A stretch of 15,744 bases of DNA from Clostridium sp. GTDB lineage: Bacteria > Bacillota > Clostridia > Clostridiales > Clostridiaceae. The position numbers and the translations under genes were made by a program. This document shows, one piece after another, positions 1-8,410 of the stretch; positions within the stretch are counted from its first letter, which is position 1; every line of letters begins with the position of its first letter. The notes beneath the pieces were generated by a model, which made no database searches, was not told where the DNA came from, and saw only the letters and a list, made by a program, of their open reading frames with translations. The stretch spans positions 1 through 15,744 of the forward strand of contig DPOH01000294.1 of NCBI GenBank assembly GCA_003539755.1, written 5' to 3'.

Positions 1-112
1 ATAAATATGTTAATAAATTTTATATTTAATAGATAATGTCGAGAATAGCTTGATTTTTGTATAATAAACATACTAGTTGTAGTTTAAGAATTATATTAAT
101 CATATTTCTTTG

Positions 113-121
113 TGATATAAT
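113..121 (+). promoter_or_regulatory. candidate extended -10 promoter of the lipoprotein gene
   Basis: The sequence TGATATAAT is a perfect TGn-TATAAT extended -10 element of the housekeeping sigma factor. It lies 78 bases before the ATG at 200. No convincing -35 hexamer sits 17 bases upstream, which an extended -10 can tolerate. The rest of positions 1-199 is AT-rich and shows no gene or structured RNA that I recognise. Confidence 0.4.
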
Positions 122-199
122 ATAAAAACATAGCTAAAATAATATTAATTAGTATTTAAATTGAGATAGATATAGATTTTAAGAAAAAGGAATGAACTT

Positions 200-811
200 A
201 TGAAAAAGAAAGCAATCAGACTATTAATACTAAGCTGCATGATATTTGGGATAATGGCAGGGTGCAGTTCTAATGAAAGTAAAAATGGAAGTGCTACACA
301 ATCAGATAAGAGTTCTAGCAGTTCAACTAATTTTACAGATGAAGAAAAGAAAAAGGCTCAGCAGGATGAAATTGAAGAACAGCAAAAGTACGATCTTGAA
401 AATAAATCGTTAAGTGATTCATCTTCGGGAAATTCTGATTCAGTATCAAGTGAAACTTCAGATAAAATTGTAATTAAGGATGAAGGATTTATAACTGAGT
501 TAGATAAGATATTTGATAATGTAAGTGCATATGAAGGTAAGAGTATAACTATAGAGGGCTTTGTCAGAAACATAAATGGTAATAATTTTTCTGTTCTTAG
601 ATATTATGATATGCCTCACGAAGATCATACAGATGAAGTTACAGTTGGAATAAATGTTACATATGATGGTGAAATGCCAAAGAATGATGAATGGGTTTTA
701 ATTACTGGAACTATTGAATCTGAAACGTATGAAGGAACTAAACAGCCTATAATAAAAGCTTCTAAAGTACAGAAACAGTTTACCTGGGGTAAAAAGAAAG
801 TAACTAGTTAA
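200..811 (+). CDS. secreted lipoprotein with OB-fold (tRNA_anti-like) C-terminal domain
   Basis: This 203-residue protein is probably anchored to the outer face of the membrane. Residues 1-21 form a lipoprotein signal peptide (MKKK start, hydrophobic core), followed by a lipobox M-A-G-C with Cys22 as the lipidation site. Residues 23-95 are a Ser/Asn/Lys/Glu-rich, low-complexity and partly coiled linker. Residues 100-198 are the folded part. The pattern YEGKSITIEGFV, a central VGINVTYDGE stretch and WVLITGTIE resembles the five-strand OB-fold of tRNA_anti-like domains in small Firmicute lipoproteins; this is a family resemblance only. The start is supported by an AAAGG ribosome binding site about 10 bases upstream. 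The gene stands alone and ends in a strong terminator. Its ligand and role are unknown, and no enzymatic motif is visible. Confidence 0.8.
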   Translation: MKKKAIRLLILSCMIFGIMAGCSSNESKNGSATQSDKSSSSSTNFTDEEKKKAQQDEIEEQQKYDLENKSLSDSSSGNSDSVSSETSDKIVIKDEGFITELDKIFDNVSAYEGKSITIEGFVRNINGNNFSVLRYYDMPHEDHTDEVTVGINVTYDGEMPKNDEWVLITGTIESETYEGTKQPIIKASKVQKQFTWGKKKVTS

Positions 812-833
812 ATAAAATTGAAAATTTAGATAT

Positions 834-880
834 AATCACTGAATAAATAAAAGAACGATATTTATTCAGTGATTTTTTAT
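834..880 (+). terminator. rho-independent terminator after the lipoprotein gene
   Basis: A perfect 16-bp stem (834-849 with 859-874) encloses a 9-base loop and runs into a T-run at 873-878. It closes the lipoprotein gene, whose stop codon is 23 bases upstream. The stem is AT-rich but long. Confidence 0.9.
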
Positions 881-964
881 ACTATTGTGATTAGTAATAA
901 TATGTACAATTAAAAAAGATATAATATTACTTTGTGGATAAAAATGGAATTGAAAGGTTCTCAA

Positions 965-973
965 TGATATAAT
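965..973 (+). promoter_or_regulatory. candidate extended -10 promoter of the two-component operon
   Basis: A second TGATATAAT element, identical to the one before the lipoprotein gene, lies 68 bases before the kinase ATG. A TTGAAA at 950-955 is only 12 bases away, too close to be its -35, so recognition would depend on the TG extension. A further TATAAT at 920-925 is a weaker alternative. Confidence 0.4.
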
Positions 974-1041
974 TAAATTAATGGAGTTTTAGTCTCAGAT
1001 TATTTTGATATATATTATATTTCGCATAAGGAGCGGTTTTA

Positions 1042-2784
1042 ATGTATAAGATTAAAAATATGAGTCTTAATAAGAAAATATTGATTTTTTTTATTTGTGT
1101 TTTATTAGCAACTAATATTATAAATTTAGTAGTTACCTACACATCAGCAGTTAAAACTATAACTGAAAAATCTACATGGCTTGCTAAGGGGCAGGTTCAG
1201 TCAATGAAAAATTCTCTTCTTAGAAATCTTAATGACCTTAATGAATTAACCAGAATTATGAGGTTTGATAATAGAATACAAGATTATTTTATGTATGATG
1301 GAACAGAAATAAATGATATAGAGTTATCAATTACTGATAGTGCATATAAATCTATAAGATATATGAGTGATATAAAAAAATATATAGATTATATTGGATT
1401 GATAAAATACAGTAAACAGCAGGTTGTATATGTTGGAGAAACATGGACCAATAGTGATTTTAAAGAGAGAATATTAGATTATTATTCAGATGAAAACAAT
1501 ACACAGTTTGAAAGCTTGAGAGTCAGCATTAATGAAAATATTTTTCGTAATAATCAATATGTTTTGAATTTTTTTCAGCCAGTTTATGATAGGTATGAAT
1601 TAAACAAGGAACTTGGTTTCATAGTTATAGGAGTAAAAGAAGAAACTCTACAGAAATTTTATAATGATTATGAATCAGATTTATCATTTAACTTATGTTT
1701 AGTTAACAGAGCAGGCAAGATTATATCTGATAAAAATCATGCTTTAATAGGTAAAGAGTATGAGTATATAAATTATCTTACTAAGGAAAATGGTAATGTA
1801 ATAGTATATAATAATATGATTGTATACGATTATGTTGAGGGATATGATTTTTATATAGTAGGTAATATAGAAACAGATGAATTATTTACTGATAGCAGAA
1901 AAACTATGACTAATATAATCGTAGTAATAATTATAATAACTTTTTTATCAGGAATAGTAAGCTGTTATCTAATAAATCAGCTTTATTATCCTATTAATGA
2001 CATTGTAGAGAATATGTCCAAGGTATCGCAAGGAAAGCTTGATGTTGTAATGGAAAATAAATATTCTGGTGAAGATTTTATAAAGATGACAAATGGATTT
2101 AATTCAATGATAAATGAGATAAATGTGCTTTTAAATAAAGTTAAGGAAGAACAGAATCAAATAAATAAAATAGAACTGAATGCATTACAATCTCAAATTA
2201 AACCTCACTTTTTATACAACACTTTAGAATGTATCCATTGGAAAGCATTAGCTGATGGAAATAAAGAAGTATCAGATATGGTCAAAGCTCTGGCTAATTA
2301 TTATAGAATATGCCTTAGTAGAGGAAAAGATATAATACCATTACATAAGGAAATTGAGCATATAAAGAATTACTTGATTATTCAAAATATGAGATATAGT
2401 CATATTGTTGAAAGCGGCTTTGTAATTGAAGAGGAATGTATGAATGTGATGATACCTAAAATGACACTTCAGCCTTTAGTGGAAAATTCAATATATCATG
2501 GCATGAGAATAAAAGAAAATTATACTGGAAGGATAGAAATTAAGGCAGAGGCAAAAGAAAATTATGCATTAATAAGTGTTGAAGATACAGGTGTTGGAAT
2601 GGATGAAAATGAAATTAATATACTAAATAATTCATTGAATTCCTTTGATAAAGAAAATGGGTATGGAGTGAAAAATGTTAATAAAAGAATTGCAATAATT
2701 TTTGGCAGAGAATATGGACTTCATTATCTAAAAAATAGCTATGGAGGTATTACTGTTGAAATTAAACTTCCTTTAGAGAAATAG
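1042..2784 (+). CDS. YesM-type sensor histidine kinase
   Basis: This 580-residue membrane kinase should sense an extracellular cue and phosphorylate the response regulator encoded directly downstream. Transmembrane segments lie at about residues 12-34 and 290-311. They bracket an extracellular sensor region of about 255 residues with the look of a double Cache domain. A HAMP linker follows at about 312-365 (YYPINDIVENMSKVSQGKLDV). The His_kinase (HisKA_5-like) box is LQSQIKPHFLYNTLE, with His389 as the phospho-acceptor. The ATPase domain has the N-box QPLVENSIYHG (Asn482), the G1 box DTGVGM (515-520) and the G2 box around GYGVKNVNKR (540-549). Residue order and length are typical of YesM/LytS-like kinases that accompany CUT1 sugar transporters. 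AAGGAG at 1028-1033 sets the start. The sensed ligand is not readable from sequence; a sugar is inferred from the neighbouring transporter. Confidence 0.95.
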   Translation: MYKIKNMSLNKKILIFFICVLLATNIINLVVTYTSAVKTITEKSTWLAKGQVQSMKNSLLRNLNDLNELTRIMRFDNRIQDYFMYDGTEINDIELSITDSAYKSIRYMSDIKKYIDYIGLIKYSKQQVVYVGETWTNSDFKERILDYYSDENNTQFESLRVSINENIFRNNQYVLNFFQPVYDRYELNKELGFIVIGVKEETLQKFYNDYESDLSFNLCLVNRAGKIISDKNHALIGKEYEYINYLTKENGNVIVYNNMIVYDYVEGYDFYIVGNIETDELFTDSRKTMTNIIVVIIIITFLSGIVSCYLINQLYYPINDIVENMSKVSQGKLDVVMENKYSGEDFIKMTNGFNSMINEINVLLNKVKEEQNQINKIELNALQSQIKPHFLYNTLECIHWKALADGNKEVSDMVKALANYYRICLSRGKDIIPLHKEIEHIKNYLIIQNMRYSHIVESGFVIEEECMNVMIPKMTLQPLVENSIYHGMRIKENYTGRIEIKAEAKENYALISVEDTGVGMDENEINILNNSLNSFDKENGYGVKNVNKRIAIIFGREYGLHYLKNSYGGITVEIKLPLEK

Positions 2785-2864
2785 ATGACTTAATAAAGAA
2801 TGCTACATTGGATATTTTCTTATATGAATATAAAATATAGGGTTAATAATGAGGGGTAAGGAAT

Positions 2865-4427
2865 ATGTATAATGTTATTGTAGTTGATGATGAGGAAATG
2901 ATAAGAAAGGGAATAATAAAGGTAATACATTGGGAAAAGCTTGGAGTTGGACAGATATTTGAAGCAGCGTCTGGAGAAAGTGCGATAGATATTATTAATC
3001 ATAATAAAATAGATATACTGATTACAGATATATGTATGTCGGGAATGAATGGTCTGACTTTAGTTAGCAAAATTAATGAAACTAATAAGGACATAAGAAT
3101 TATTGTGCTAACTGGATATGATACATTTGAATATGCTCAAAGGTGCTGCAAGATGAATGTCTATGATTATATAATGAAACCTGTTGATGAGGATGAACTT
3201 GAAAAAGTAATAGGGAAGATTATTTTAGAATTAGAGCATGAGAATGAGAATATTGAGAATGAAAAAATAAAAACAAGAGCATTGGGATTAAAAGAGCAGA
3301 TATATATAGACCAAATTATGAATGGTATTCTTATGAATAAAATTGATAGAGAAAAAATACAGAGGTTATTACTACAATATAAGTATTTTGATGATAAACC
3401 TATACAAGTAGCAGTTCTAAAAACTATCTTAGATGATAATAAAATATGGAAACAGTATTATGAATTAATGAATTTAAATATTAAAAATTCATGTGTTGAA
3501 ATGTTTGATTACAGGCATGAAGGAATTACCTTTGAAGATTATAATAAGAACATTGTTATAGTAGTTTTTGCAGATAAGCATTTTAAAGAGATTAGCGATA
3601 GAGTAGGCGTGCTTATTAAATATATTGAAGCTGAATATAATATAAAGCAAAAAGTCATTCTTGGAAGCATTGTCCACAACATATATGAAATGAAAATATC
3701 TTATAATGACTCTATAGAAAATATACAGAATATTGATGATGTAAGCTTAATAATTCAGAATAAAAAAGTAAAAAACAACATGGAAAGCTATAGAGAAGTT
3801 TTTAATAGGATAGAAAAAAACATAATTGATAAGATGAATGATGTGGATAAAATTATTTTAGAATTAAACAAGTTTAATGCTATAGCTGAAGCGTATAATT
3901 TATCAGTTTCGATGTTGAAAAAATCTTGTTTTGAATTAGCTTCAACAGTATATTATGAGCATTGTATGGATACTAATGATTTTAATAATAAGAATATTAA
4001 TTCATTAATGGTATCACTTCAAGCATGTGAGCGAGAAGAATCTTTTGATTTATTGCGCAAGTTTATATTGGATCTTTTGTATGAAGATAAAAGTGAAAAC
4101 AATGAGATTGTGAAAAATGCTAAGATATATGTGAGGGAGCATTTAAAAGATGATATTAGTGTAAATGACATTGCGGCTTCAATGTTTATAAATACAAACT
4201 ATTTTTCAAGGTTATTTAAAAAAATTACAGGTGAAGGATGTAATAATTATATTACTAGAAAGAGATTAGAAAAAGCTAAATTACTTCTAGAAGCTACTAA
4301 TATAAAAATAGGAAATATAGCATCAGCAGTAGGATATAAGGATACTAATTATTTTTCACTGACATTTAAAAAGCAAACTGGCTTGTCGCCAAAGGAATTT
4401 AGAGAGAAGAGATATATGAACAAATAA
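2865..4427 (+). CDS. YesN-type response regulator, REC plus AraC-family HTH
   Basis: This 520-residue cytoplasmic transcription factor is the likely partner of the upstream kinase; 80 bases without a terminator separate the two genes. The N-terminal receiver domain (residues 1-120) has the acidic pair Asp8/Asp9, phospho-acceptor Asp55 in ILITDICMSGMNG, Thr83 and Lys105 in YIMKP, so all receiver key residues are present. Residues about 130-410 form the variable middle region usual for YesN proteins. The C-terminal 100 residues are a double helix-turn-helix AraC domain (DISVNDIAASMFINTNYFSRLFKK, here split as DISVNDIAASMF and NTNYFSRLFKK, and VGYKDTNYFSLTFKKQTG with SPKEFR). The start follows GAGGGG at 2851-2856. 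Such regulators usually activate an adjacent sugar ABC operon, here the convergent one at 4501-7685. That target is inference. Confidence 0.95.
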   Translation: MYNVIVVDDEEMIRKGIIKVIHWEKLGVGQIFEAASGESAIDIINHNKIDILITDICMSGMNGLTLVSKINETNKDIRIIVLTGYDTFEYAQRCCKMNVYDYIMKPVDEDELEKVIGKIILELEHENENIENEKIKTRALGLKEQIYIDQIMNGILMNKIDREKIQRLLLQYKYFDDKPIQVAVLKTILDDNKIWKQYYELMNLNIKNSCVEMFDYRHEGITFEDYNKNIVIVVFADKHFKEISDRVGVLIKYIEAEYNIKQKVILGSIVHNIYEMKISYNDSIENIQNIDDVSLIIQNKKVKNNMESYREVFNRIEKNIIDKMNDVDKIILELNKFNAIAEAYNLSVSMLKKSCFELASTVYYEHCMDTNDFNNKNINSLMVSLQACEREESFDLLRKFILDLLYEDKSENNEIVKNAKIYVREHLKDDISVNDIAASMFINTNYFSRLFKKITGEGCNNYITRKRLEKAKLLLEATNIKIGNIASAVGYKDTNYFSLTFKKQTGLSPKEFREKRYMNK

Positions 4428-4480
4428 AAAGACTCATATTCATAATAAGAAAGTTATTTATTATGGATATGAGTTTTTGA
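4426..4480. terminator. bidirectional terminator between the regulator and the ABC operon
   Basis: A 17-bp stem with one G-T pair (4432-4448 with 4458-4474) and a 9-base loop is followed on the plus strand by T4474-4478. On the minus strand it is followed by a T-run from A4426-4430. It sits between two convergent stop codons (4427 and 4501) and can serve both. Confidence 0.9.
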
Positions 4481-4500
4481 TTTATATAATTTTGGGAGAG

Positions 4501-5337
4501 TTAGCCTTTTACTGCACCTACCATCATACCTTTAATTAATTTATCTTGACCAATTATGAAGGCTATTATCATAGGAATTGTTGAAATTGTTAATACAGTC
4601 ATTATCATTGGAATATTTAGTGTGTATTGACCTTGATATTCCCATATAGCAAGAGGTAGTGTTCTGTTAGGCTGAGATTGAGTTAATACTAATACAAAAC
4701 TGAATTCATTCCACATATTTACGCTATTATATATAGCTAAGGTAGCAAGTCCAGGTTTTGATAATGGAAGCATAAGACTTCTAAATATTCTAAATCTGTT
4801 ACATCCATCTATTTGAGCTGCTTCTTCTAATTCCTTTGGAATCTGAGCCATGAAGGTTGTTAAGATAAATATTGAAATAGGTAAGTTAAATGCTATATAT
4901 GGACCTATTAACGCCCAGATTGAATCATAAAGACCTGTTTTTGTAGCCATTAAAAATATAGGAAGTAAAGTGACGTGAATTGGAACTGCCATTGCAGCAA
5001 CAATTACTGCATAAATAGGTTTATTTAATTTAAATTTAAATCTAGATAAAGGATATGCAGCACAGGCGCTTATGAATAAAAGAATACTTAGTGAAATGAC
5101 AAGTACAATTACACTGTTTAAGAAGTAATCTAATATATTGCCTTTAAAAACTTCTATGAAATTATCAAGGTAAAGAGAATCTGGCATAGAAAATAAGCCT
5201 TTGGTAAACATATCTGACTGCTTTTTAAATGATGATAGTATCATAAATAGAAATGGTATACCAGTGATTATAAGCCAGAGTGTAGCTAATATTCCTATTA
5301 TGATTTTTAATAAGATTTTTTTAATATTAGAATTCAT
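4501..5337 (-). CDS. carbohydrate ABC transporter permease, MalG/CUT1 type
   Basis: This 278-residue inner-membrane permease is one half of the translocation pore of a CUT1 sugar importer. About six transmembrane segments are visible, at roughly 12-34, 72-94, 108-130, 140-162, 195-215 and 243-263. The cytoplasmic EAA loop, which docks the ATPase, is EEAAQIDGCNRFRIF (from residue 171) followed by LMLPLSKPG. The length is normal for the family. It is the last gene of the minus-strand operon: its ATG lies 4 bases after the stop of the other permease, and its ribosome binding site (AGAGGTG) lies inside that gene's end, which suggests translational coupling. No ATP-binding subunit is encoded nearby. 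Confidence 0.95.
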   Translation of the reverse strand: MNSNIKKILLKIIIGILATLWLIITGIPFLFMILSSFKKQSDMFTKGLFSMPDSLYLDNFIEVFKGNILDYFLNSVIVLVISLSILLFISACAAYPLSRFKFKLNKPIYAVIVAAMAVPIHVTLLPIFLMATKTGLYDSIWALIGPYIAFNLPISIFILTTFMAQIPKELEEAAQIDGCNRFRIFRSLMLPLSKPGLATLAIYNSVNMWNEFSFVLVLTQSQPNRTLPLAIWEYQGQYTLNIPMIMTVLTISTIPMIIAFIIGQDKLIKGMMVGAVKG

Positions 5338-5341
5338 CAGA

Positions 5342-6244
5342 TTACACCTCTTTTCCTTGATTTAATACTTTCATAGTTATTAGAGAAATTACAGTGATTA
5401 AAATGAACATTCCTGAAGCAATTGTTGAACCATATCCCATACGGTATGAAGCAAAGGCAGATTTGTACATGTAAGTTGCCATTAATTCAGAGGCATTACC
5501 AGGACCACCGCCAGTCATTACATATATTAAATCGAAGTATTTTAATGAACCAACCATTGAAAGGATTATGGCACTTATTATTGAAGGTTTTAACATAGCT
5601 AAGGCAATCTTCCAGAAATATTGGCTTCTTGTAGCACCATCTAATATTGCTGCTTCATACAAATCAACAGAAATATTACTATATCCAGCTAAGAAATATA
5701 CCATATAAAAGGGGATAAACTGCCAACATATTGCAACAGTTATTGTTAGTAAGGCTGTTTTAGGATTCCCAAGTAAATCTATGTTCTGACCACCGAATAA
5801 TTTAGAAATACCAGATATTATTCCAGAATTAGCATCAAGGGCATATTTAAATAATATACCTATAGATACTGAGGACATAAGCATAGGAAGAAACCAGATT
5901 ACTTTTAGAAAGTTATATTTCTTGCCTGTAGCATCTAAGAATGTGGCAAGAGCCATTCCTATTGGAAGCTGAATAATTATAGATAAGACCATTATAATAA
6001 TATTATTCAAAAATGCTTTTTTAAATATAGGATCTTTAATAAGTTCAGACCAATTATCTAGTCCAACAAATGTTTTATTAGAAGTGATTCCATTCCAGTC
6101 ATAAAGGCTTGTTTTAAAAGAATCAAAAATAGGGTAGACAATAAATATACATAAAAATATAATTGCAGGAAGAAGAAAGACTATAGATGTATTACGTATT
6201 GAGGCTGCATTTCTTTTTGCTAATGATATTTCTTTAGACTTCAT
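5342..6244 (-). CDS. carbohydrate ABC transporter permease, MalF/CUT1 type
   Basis: This 300-residue inner-membrane protein is the partner permease of the CUT1 importer. The N-terminal pattern is LLPAIIFLCIFIVYPIFDSF and then SLYDW, GLDNW, with about six transmembrane segments (roughly 20-40, 80-103, 113-133, 165-187, 221-243, 273-293). The ATPase-docking loop is EAAILDGATRSQYFWKIALAMLKP (here as EAAILDGATRSQYF at 197-210, with Pro220). TGGGPGNAS near 244-252 is also typical of MalF/UgpA-like permeases. A strong ribosome binding site AAAGGAGGTC lies about 8 bases before the ATG. It is followed immediately by the second permease. A 133-base gap containing a perfect hairpin separates it from the binding-protein gene upstream. 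Confidence 0.95.
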   Translation of the reverse strand: MKSKEISLAKRNAASIRNTSIVFLLPAIIFLCIFIVYPIFDSFKTSLYDWNGITSNKTFVGLDNWSELIKDPIFKKAFLNNIIIMVLSIIIQLPIGMALATFLDATGKKYNFLKVIWFLPMLMSSVSIGILFKYALDANSGIISGISKLFGGQNIDLLGNPKTALLTITVAICWQFIPFYMVYFLAGYSNISVDLYEAAILDGATRSQYFWKIALAMLKPSIISAIILSMVGSLKYFDLIYVMTGGGPGNASELMATYMYKSAFASYRMGYGSTIASGMFILITVISLITMKVLNQGKEV

Positions 6245-6335
6245 AATATAGACCTCCTTTAATTTAAAATAAAATAATCGTAAGGTGTAGTTAATCTAAA
6301 TATTTAAAGAGTATTAAAATAAATTAATAGTTATG

Positions 6336-6369
6336 TAGATAAAAGCATTATAAATAATGCTTTTATCTA
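6336..6369 (-). other. perfect intercistronic hairpin between binding-protein and permease genes
   Basis: A perfect 15-bp inverted repeat (6336-6350 with 6355-6369) has a 4-base loop. It begins 8 bases after the stop of the binding-protein gene on the minus strand. Reading on in the minus direction there is no T-run after the stem (CATAACTATTAATTT), so it is not a clean terminator. Position and shape fit an RNA-stabilising or partial-termination hairpin that would leave more binding-protein message than permease message, as known for sugar ABC operons. The function is inferred. Confidence 0.7.
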
Positions 6370-6377
6370 GGAGGGCT

Positions 6378-7685
6378 TTATTTATGTTTACTTAAATATG
6401 ATTGCATTGCATCTTGTAATTCTTTATCTGCTTGTTCTGGAGTTTTTGTTAATCCGAAGATTTCTTGAGAAGTTGATTTATGAACTTCTGCAACTTCAGC
6501 AGGTAAATATTGATCATACCAAAGCTGTACACCAGCAGCACTATTAACTGTATCTAATATTTTCTTTGTTAAGTCATCATCAGGTTTGAAATCTTTGAAT
6601 GGAATTATCTTACCTAATGCTTTACGATCTTTTAGAGCCTGATCATCTAATAAACTTTGAATTAATTTAAATGCACCTTCTTTATCCTTACATTCTTCAG
6701 AAACAGAGTATAAGTTATCACCAAGAGTACCAGCACATAAAGTTTGATCAGCAGTTGAGTTATCTAATGCAGGGAATGGGAAGAATCCAACCTTCTTTAT
6801 AAAGTCAGGATTTTCACTTATAACACTTCCTGGGAACCATGAACCCATTAAATCCATAGCTGCTGAGCCTTGATAGAATAATTGTCTGGCTTGACCACTG
6901 TCATCGTCCATACCATTGAAGCCTTCATTAAAGTAGCCCTTTTTAACCCATTCTTGAATCTTATCACCAGCAAATTTAAATGAATCATTTTCAAAAGAAC
7001 CAGTACCAGCTGCTGCATCCGCAAATGGTTTTAATCCACCATGACGAGTTGCTAAGTACATATAATACATGGAACCTGTCCATTTAGTAGAGTTTGCAAG
7101 AGTGAATGGAGAGATGTTTTCAGCTTTTAATTTATCACATATTGCTTCTAATTCAGAAATTGTTTTTGGTTCTGATAAGTTATATTTTTCGAAGATTTCT
7201 TTATTGTAGAAAAATCCAGCTACAGATACGTTTTCAACAGGAACAGCATATATTTTACCGTTATAGCTGCATTGTTCTATTGCAGCATTGATGAATTTAT
7301 CTTTGTAATTATCTTTATTCATAAATTCTGTAATATCAGCACAATGCTTTGAGTTGACATAATCAATCATTGAAGCTCCACCCCATTGAATGAATACATC
7401 TGGAGTTTGATTTGAACTCATAGCCATAGAAAGTTTTTGTTTATATGAATCATTTGCTATAGGAACAACATCAACATCATAATTAGGATTTGCTTCTTCA
7501 AATCTTTTTACACTATTTTCAATTGTTTTGGCAATTTCTCCAGTTTGAATATGCCAAAAAGTAAGTTTTGTTTTTTGTGAGCTGCTGCTTGAAGAGCTTG
7601 ATGGTGAATTGCTTCCACAGCCTACCATAAAAGTAGTTACTGCTGCTAATGAAAGAGATAAAATAGTTTTTAAAGTTTTATTCAT
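6378..7685 (-). CDS. extracellular sugar-binding lipoprotein of the CUT1 ABC transporter
   Basis: This 435-residue substrate-binding lipoprotein delivers sugar to the two permeases encoded downstream. Residues 1-22 are a signal peptide (MNKTLKTILSLSLAAVTTFM) with lipobox M-V-G-C and lipidated Cys23. A Ser-rich spacer follows (about 25-37). The mature domain opens with LTFWHIQTGEIAKTIE and contains VDVVPIANDSYKQKL, TPDVFIQWGG and AAMDLMGSWFPG, all typical of SBP_bac_1/UgpB-like family 1 solute-binding proteins. An in-frame upstream ATG at 7704-7706 exists, but the AGGGGG ribosome binding site falls inside codons 2-4 of that version. The ATG at 7683-7685, 9 bases after that site, is therefore the likely start. 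The ligand cannot be read from sequence; an oligosaccharide, possibly fucosylated given the nearby GH95 gene, is a guess. Confidence 0.95.
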   Translation of the reverse strand: MNKTLKTILSLSLAAVTTFMVGCGSNSPSSSSSSSSQKTKLTFWHIQTGEIAKTIENSVKRFEEANPNYDVDVVPIANDSYKQKLSMAMSSNQTPDVFIQWGGASMIDYVNSKHCADITEFMNKDNYKDKFINAAIEQCSYNGKIYAVPVENVSVAGFFYNKEIFEKYNLSEPKTISELEAICDKLKAENISPFTLANSTKWTGSMYYMYLATRHGGLKPFADAAAGTGSFENDSFKFAGDKIQEWVKKGYFNEGFNGMDDDSGQARQLFYQGSAAMDLMGSWFPGSVISENPDFIKKVGFFPFPALDNSTADQTLCAGTLGDNLYSVSEECKDKEGAFKLIQSLLDDQALKDRKALGKIIPFKDFKPDDDLTKKILDTVNSAAGVQLWYDQYLPAEVAEVHKSTSQEIFGLTKTPEQADKELQDAMQSYLSKHK

Positions 7686-7727
7686 ATTATTAATCCCCCT
7701 TAACATTTCTTATTAACATATTATCAT

Positions 7728-7741
7728 TGTAAACGTATAAA
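7728..7741. promoter_or_regulatory. candidate cre (CcpA) site upstream of the sugar-binding protein gene
   Basis: TGTAAACGTATAAA matches the catabolite-responsive element consensus TGWAANCGNTNWCA at 12 of 14 positions. It lies 43-56 bases before the binding-protein ATG on the minus strand, where a bound repressor could block transcription or early elongation. A LacI-type local operator is an alternative. I could not place a convincing -10/-35 pair for this operon, although a TTGAGT lies slightly farther upstream on the minus strand. The remainder of 7742-7943 shows nothing I can name. Confidence 0.35.
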
Positions 7742-7943
7742 TATAATTTGATATTTTTACTCAAATCTATAAATTTGTGTGTTTTTATTGAATAATAGTT
7801 ATCATATTTGTCTATAAATTATTTGTGAATAGGCTTATAAAGCTGAATTAGAGCATAATTTGATGATGTTGTATATACTATATAAATGTTTATATTGGAT
7901 ATAAATATTTTAAACTATATTTTTCTTGTAAATAGTCATAAAT

Positions 7944-7966
7944 TTGACATAATTCTATATTATAAT
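7944..7966 (+). promoter_or_regulatory. promoter-like elements before the small membrane protein
   Basis: A perfect TTGACA (7944-7949) and a perfect TATAAT (7961-7966) are present but only 11 bases apart, too close to act together with the usual 16-18 base spacing. One of them probably works with a weaker partner. TATAAT would leave a leader of about 27 bases containing the GGAGG ribosome binding site. Confidence 0.3.
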
Positions 7967-7998
7967 AGAAGTATAGAAACGGGTTGGAGGTTTTAACT

Positions 7999-8175
7999 AT
8001 GATTATGATAGGTTTAGTAGCAATTTTATTTACAGTAAGTATTATTTTAATATTAATTGATAGAAGCAGTAGTGAAAGAAATTTAGTACCTGTAAAAGTA
8101 AGTAGCAATGCAGATATTATGAATAAGCTTGAAAATGCTGATATAGATGAACTTAAGAGATTAGGAATGATGTAG
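7999..8175 (+). CDS. small single-span membrane protein, hypothetical
   Basis: This is a 58-residue protein of unknown function. Residues about 2-21 (MIGLVAILFTVSIILILID) form one transmembrane helix or uncleaved signal anchor. A polar tail of about 37 residues follows, ending in an acidic-amphipathic stretch (NKLENADIDELKRLGMM). The start is ATG 7999 because GGAGG (7986-7990) lies 8 bases before it. An in-frame TTG at 7984 precedes the ribosome binding site and is unlikely. The gene has its own strong terminator, so it is a separate short transcription unit diverging from the sugar transporter operon. No known domain is recognised. It could be a small regulatory membrane protein, but nothing in the sequence proves that. 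Confidence 0.7.
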   Translation: MIMIGLVAILFTVSIILILIDRSSSERNLVPVKVSSNADIMNKLENADIDELKRLGMM

Positions 8176-8204
8176 GAATTATATTTAGATCAAAATAGAT
8201 AATT

Positions 8205-8240
8205 AGAGTGGCCTAGCACAGTAATGTGCTAGGTCATTTT
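8205..8240 (+). terminator. terminator after the small membrane protein gene
   Basis: A 9-bp perfect core stem CCTAGCACA/TGTGCTAGG (8212-8220 with 8225-8233) is capped by a GTAA loop of the stable GNRA type. Further pairs, including wobbles, extend it to 8205 and 8240, so the T-run 8237-8240 forms its 3' edge. It lies 30 bases after the stop codon. Positions 8241-8410 show no recognisable gene. Confidence 0.85.
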
Positions 8241-8410
8241 GGGTTTTGTATAGATTTAAAATAAATAAATTCCAGTGGCATTAAGACTTTCAATCATATG
8301 AGGAGAACAGTATTAATTATATTTCAGATTGTATGTTGAGTTGTTTGGGAGTATATTTATTATATAAATGTATATATTTGGGTTTTGGATAGCTATTAGG
8401 GAGGGAGAGG

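Noticed and set aside
7686..7706. Upstream ATG giving a 442-residue binding protein
   Set aside because: The AGGGGG ribosome binding site would lie inside codons 2-4, and the seven extra residues spoil the positively charged start of the signal peptide.
7890..8108. 72-codon minus-strand open frame overlapping the small membrane protein
   Set aside because: It has no ribosome binding site and overlaps the better supported plus-strand gene and its promoter region.
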